Positions 61,518-64,000 of a DNA stretch of 64,000 nucleotides are shown piece after piece. Each line of letters opens with the position of its first letter. Within the stretch, counting starts at the first letter, position 1. A model generated the notes under the pieces. The model did not search any database, was not told the origin of the DNA, and saw only the letters and a program-made list of their open reading frames with translations. The position numbers were made by a program, and so were the translations under genes. This DNA is from Maribacter arcticus. Lineage in GTDB: Bacteria; Bacteroidota; Bacteroidia; Flavobacteriales; Flavobacteriaceae. The stretch lies in NCBI RefSeq assembly GCF_900167935.1, contig NZ_FUYL01000006.1, positions 124,001 through 188,000 on the forward strand, written 5' to 3'.

Positions 61518-61931
61518 ATGAAAATAAATTATATGTTAATCGATGACAGAGAAATTGATCTGTTTATCAATCAAAAAATCATAGAGAAATTCTCAACAGA
61601 GTCTAATTTTAAAACATTCACTAAGGCAAAATTAGCGCTTGAATATTTAGACTCTTTAGATAATCAAGCGAGTTTAGAATCAATGTTTTTTCCTGATATA
61701 ATTTTGTTAGATATTAATATGCCTGAAATGAATGGGTTTCAATTTCTAAATAAATTTAGCGAACTAAATAGTGAGAAATTGAATACAATAAAAATCTACA
61801 TGTTATCATCTACAACTAATTTAAAAGATATAATTGATGCTGAACAACATAGTGCATGCTCTGGTTTTATAGATAAGCCACTATCAGTTCGTAGAATTCA
61901 GCAAATAACACAAGAATTTGTGTTAGACTAA
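61518..61931 (+). CDS. CheY-like response regulator
   Basis: The 137-residue receiver-only protein has the acidic start M-L-I-D-D-R-E, phospho-acceptor Asp in I-L-L-D-I-N-M-P-E-M-N-G near 62, S-S-T near 96-98 and Lys in F-I-D-K-P-L near 119. No output domain is present. It is the last gene of the island and is followed by a strong hairpin. The likely partner is the soluble kinase directly upstream. Confidence 0.9.
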   Translation: MKINYMLIDDREIDLFINQKIIEKFSTESNFKTFTKAKLALEYLDSLDNQASLESMFFPDIILLDINMPEMNGFQFLNKFSELNSEKLNTIKIYMLSSTTNLKDIIDAEQHSACSGFIDKPLSVRRIQQITQEFVLD

Positions 61932-61947
61932 TAATCTTTTTATAACC

Positions 61948-62001
61948 AAACACGATTCTATTCTAGATATTATTCCCCCACTCTAGGGTAGAGTCGTGTT
62001 T
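61948..62001 (+). terminator. Long hairpin after the signalling operon
   Basis: A 19-bp stem (61948-61966 with 61983-62001) including three G-U pairs and a 16-nt loop begins 17 nt after the regulator stop. No strong T-run follows, so it may be a terminator or a 3'-end stabiliser. Confidence 0.55.
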
Positions 62002-62130
62002 GTTATTTCCTTTTATAATCTACCTGAAAATAAAAAACAGAAACAAAAATGGTATATATATGATTACCAAAATTTACCATTAAAGAATATTGCGATTGAG
62101 AAATAGCCGAGATTCCCCCGATTTATTTTT

Positions 62131-62165
62131 AAAAACTGCTAATCATTTGATTAGCAGTTTTTTTT
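62131..62165 (+). terminator. Intrinsic terminator (bidirectional)
   Basis: A perfect 15-bp stem, AAAAACTGCTAATCA (62131-62145) with TGATTAGCAGTTTTT (62148-62162), is followed by TTTT. It can serve the minus-strand hibernation operon ending at 62366 as well as plus-strand read-through. Confidence 0.8.
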
Positions 62166-62365
62166 GATATTAAAACAACTTGTTTTTAGATTAAAATCAT
62201 TTACACAAGAAACAAATCTTTGAACTAAGTGCTCAATAAATAACTTCTGAAATTATTATATCTTTTCGGTATTGACACCTAAAAAATAATGGAATCTAGT
62301 GAAGTACTGAATCCAGCCATTAAGAAGAGAAATAATTCATAATTTTCTTTTATTACAATTCGGTA

Positions 62366-62665
62366 TCAATGATTTTCAAATTTCTCTTTTCTTTTTCTTA
62401 GCTGTCTCTCTAAATCATTTATAGTTTCTGCCGCAGACTTTTCAAAATTGTCAGTATTAGATTTAGCAAATATTCTTGGGCCTGGGGCACTTAGTTCTAT
62501 TTCACAGATTTTATCGTTACCGTCGTGGGCGTTTCCTAATTTAATAGAGACATCACCCCTAATTATAAATGGGTATTTGTTTGCTAATTTCTTAAGGTTT
62601 TGAGTTATTATTTCACTCAACCATTCACTCGTTTGCATATGTAGATATTGAATATGTACAGTCAT
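62366..62665 (-). CDS. HPF/RaiA-family ribosome hibernation factor
   Basis: The 99-residue protein is a short-form member of the ribosome-associated inhibitor family, without the long C-terminal dimerisation domain. Family features are I-Q-Y-L-H-M-Q-T-S-E-W-L near 5-16, the basic-acidic strand E-I-E-L-S-A-P-G-P-R-I-F-A-K and the C-terminal basic helix E-R-Q-L-R-K-R-K-E-K. These proteins bind the 30S decoding centre in stationary phase or stress. It is last in an operon with DUF302 and PfkB genes. Confidence 0.88.
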   Translation of the reverse strand: MTVHIQYLHMQTSEWLSEIITQNLKKLANKYPFIIRGDVSIKLGNAHDGNDKICEIELSAPGPRIFAKSNTDNFEKSAAETINDLERQLRKRKEKFENH

Positions 62666-62703
62666 AGTTTCTTAAGTTTTAATTAATGTTCAATGCTATT
62701 ACC

Positions 62704-63105
62704 TTAATCATTGTCTTGTATTTTTTGAATTACTTTTTTTAATTTTTCACTAACTGTGTAGGCTACGGAAATCAGTTTTTCATTGTCAACAGCTTGCATA
62801 GAAGCAGCAGGGTCTACTGCCGTAACTTCTATAATACCTTTTTCTTTTTCTTGAACAATTACATTACAAGGTAGCATTGTACCAATTTTATCCTCCTCTT
62901 GTAAAGCATTATAGGCTAATGAAGGATTACAAGCGCCTAAGATTTTGTAGTTATAAAAGTCAACATTAAGCTTATTTTTAAGTGTCGCTTTCATATCAAT
63001 ATCGGTCAGAACTCCAAACCCTTCAGATTTTAAAGCCTCTGTGGTTCTTACTATCGCATCTTTAAAAGTTAGATTCTTAAGTTTCGTTGAAAAATAGTAA
63101 GCCAT
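62704..63105 (-). CDS. DUF302 family protein
   Basis: The 133-residue cytosolic protein matches the DUF302 pattern: F-K-D-A-I-V-R-T-T-E-A-L-K-S-E-G-F-G-V-L-T-D near 15-36, I-L-G-A-C-N-P-S-L-A near 55-64 and M-L-P-C-N-V-I-V near 77-84. Two conserved Cys residues in those motifs could bind a metal or a cofactor. The function is unknown. It is co-directional with HPF and PfkB genes, spaced 38 and 18 nt. Confidence 0.88.
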   Translation of the reverse strand: MAYYFSTKLKNLTFKDAIVRTTEALKSEGFGVLTDIDMKATLKNKLNVDFYNYKILGACNPSLAYNALQEEDKIGTMLPCNVIVQEKEKGIIEVTAVDPAASMQAVDNEKLISVAYTVSEKLKKVIQKIQDND

Positions 63106-63123
63106 AATATGTCCTATTTAAGA

Positions 63124-64000
63124 TTAATATTTGTTTATCTTGAATTTCCTTGATGTTTCAGAGTTTTCTATGATCCATTTATTCAATTTGTCTACATCTT
63201 TCTTTTTACATAATTGTGTACCTTCTGTCATAGTTGCTGCTGTACCACAAGCAACGCCATATGAAGCCATATCACTTATAGATTTTTCTTGTGCTAGAGC
63301 TAGAACCATACCAGCCACCATACTATCGCCTGCACCGATAGTGCTTTTTTGAAATACAATAGGTGCCTTTATATAATTAACTTCATTATTTGAAACAATC
63401 ATTGCGCCTTGTGGGCCCATCGAAATTACCAGTATCTCACAGGGGTTATTCTTTAGAAAATTTTTGGCGACAGATTCAAGTTCAACATATGATATTTCAT
63501 TAATTCCGCAGAGTGTAGCTAACTCACCTAGATTAGGTTTTAATAAGTAGACTCCTTCATTAGCTCCCTTTATCAAGGCTTCACCTGAGGTATCCAAAAT
63601 ATATTTTGCTTTGTTTTTTTTAGCAATTTTAGAGACTTTCGCAAAAAAATCGACAGGCATTCCTGGGCATAGGCTTCCACTAACCACTAAGAAATCATTT
63701 TCAGATAGAACAGTATCCAATTGCATTAAAGCACTTTTCCATTCACTTTCCTCAACTATAGGCCCTGGCATTCCAAAACGATATTGCTCGTTGTTTTTAG
63801 TATCGGTTACCGCAAGATTCTCACGTACCCACCCTGAAATAGGGATGACCTGTTGCACAATATTTAATGCTGTTAATTGGTTTTGAAGATGAGTTCCTGT
63901 CGGCCCTCCCGCCATATACATACAAAGAGAAGTGCCGCCTAATTCTTGAATTACCCGCGAAACATTAATTCCGCCACCACCAGGTTCATATACTGGTATA
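63124..64000 (-). CDS. PfkB-family sugar kinase, 1-phosphofructokinase type (N-terminus outside window)
   Basis: The frame stays open to the right window edge. Beyond the internal Met at 63921 it continues through Y-E-P-G-G-G-G-I-N-V-S-R, the conserved N-terminal PfkB motif, so the true start lies outside. The C-terminal signature G-A-G-D-S-M-V-A-G and the K-P-N-L-G-E-L segment are intact. The type resembles 1-phosphofructokinase/hexose kinases such as FruK, LacC or PfkB. The context with HPF and DUF302 suggests a stress or low-oxygen glycolytic isozyme. Substrate specificity cannot be read from sequence. Confidence 0.88.
   Translation of the reverse strand, partial: IPVYEPGGGGINVSRVIQELGGTSLCMYMAGGPTGTHLQNQLTALNIVQQVIPISGWVRENLAVTDTKNNEQYRFGMPGPIVEESEWKSALMQLDTVLSENDFLVVSGSLCPGMPVDFFAKVSKIAKKNKAKYILDTSGEALIKGANEGVYLLKPNLGELATLCGINEISYVELESVAKNFLKNNPCEILVISMGPQGAMIVSNNEVNYIKAPIVFQKSTIGAGDSMVAGMVLALAQEKSISDMASYGVACGTAATMTEGTQLCKKKDVDKLNKWIIENSETSRKFKINKY

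Larger units (their letters stand above)
61932..62365. other. Intergenic region with two hairpins
   Basis: This 434-bp region holds two terminator-like structures (61948-62001 and 62131-62165) and otherwise AT-rich DNA. I saw no promoter matching TAnnTTTG between the hairpins and no credible ORF; a 17-codon ORF at about 62289 is too short to support. Confidence 0.5.

Noticed and set aside
62003-62130. Possible small RNA between two hairpins
   Set aside because: No TAnnTTTG promoter was found there on either strand. The second hairpin is adequately explained as a terminator for the converging operon.

Overview
The window looks like a chromosomal segment of a marine-type Flavobacteriaceae bacterium (Bacteroidota). 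It is AT-rich. Promoters fit the Bacteroidota pattern (TTTG or TTG near -33, TAnnTTTG near -7) and Shine-Dalgarno sequences are rare. Lineage-typical items are a zinc-finger-less DnaX, a TTG-started PgpH, DUF4907 and DUF3822 proteins, and the relic of a type IX secretion (T9SS) sorting domain. Most of the DNA is ordinary chromosome. I saw no complete mobile element, CRISPR array or prophage.

Layout. 1-3.6 kb: a lipoprotein (probably DUF4270), a Kelch lipoprotein, a DUF4907 protein and a LytS/LytTR two-component pair. 3.7-9.9 kb: pyrR, pyrB, a small STAS-like protein, rnz, pdxH, sixA and ppk1, converging on miaE. 10.5-17.3 kb: a complete eboABCDEF cluster plus a TMEM220-family membrane protein. 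17.3-23.8 kb: dnaX, rnpB (RNase P RNA), rsmD, a DUF3822 gene, a pilin-like membrane protein, a RecD-like helicase and a DUF4126 protein. 23.8-26.9 kb: kdsB, a HAD phosphatase, a kdnB-like dehydrogenase and an acyltransferase, suggesting amino-Kdo (Kdo8N) lipid A core chemistry. 27.2 kb: a frameshifted T9SS sorting-domain relic. 27.5-36.3 kb, minus strand: yebC, then a gcvT-glsA-epimerase-phhB operon and thrA-thrB-thrC. 36.6-49.6 kb: nnrD, clpC, gyrA, a TPR protein, an NlpC/P60 protein without its catalytic cysteine, a thiolase and pgpH. 49.7-49.9 kb: tRNA-Ser(GCU) and tRNA-Pro(UGG).

50.2-61.9 kb is a signal-transduction island. It holds two large histidine kinases whose kinase cores are a recent 777-bp duplication, a CheY-like regulator, a 1116-residue sensor/sigma-54 activator, then a STAS-like protein, a third kinase and a second CheY-like regulator. 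Between the two halves lie two perfect palindromes (26 and 42 bp) sharing the core ACGGTATACCGT, with centres exactly 40 bp apart. About 75 bp downstream is a near-consensus -24/-12 (sigma-54) promoter. I propose that the activator binds the palindromes and drives the downstream three-gene operon. This is the best candidate here for an undescribed regulatory circuit.

62.4-64 kb, minus strand: an HPF-type ribosome hibernation factor, a DUF302 protein and a PfkB sugar kinase that runs off the window, probably part of a stress or low-oxygen cluster. All functional assignments come from recognising motifs and family patterns by eye. No database search was run.
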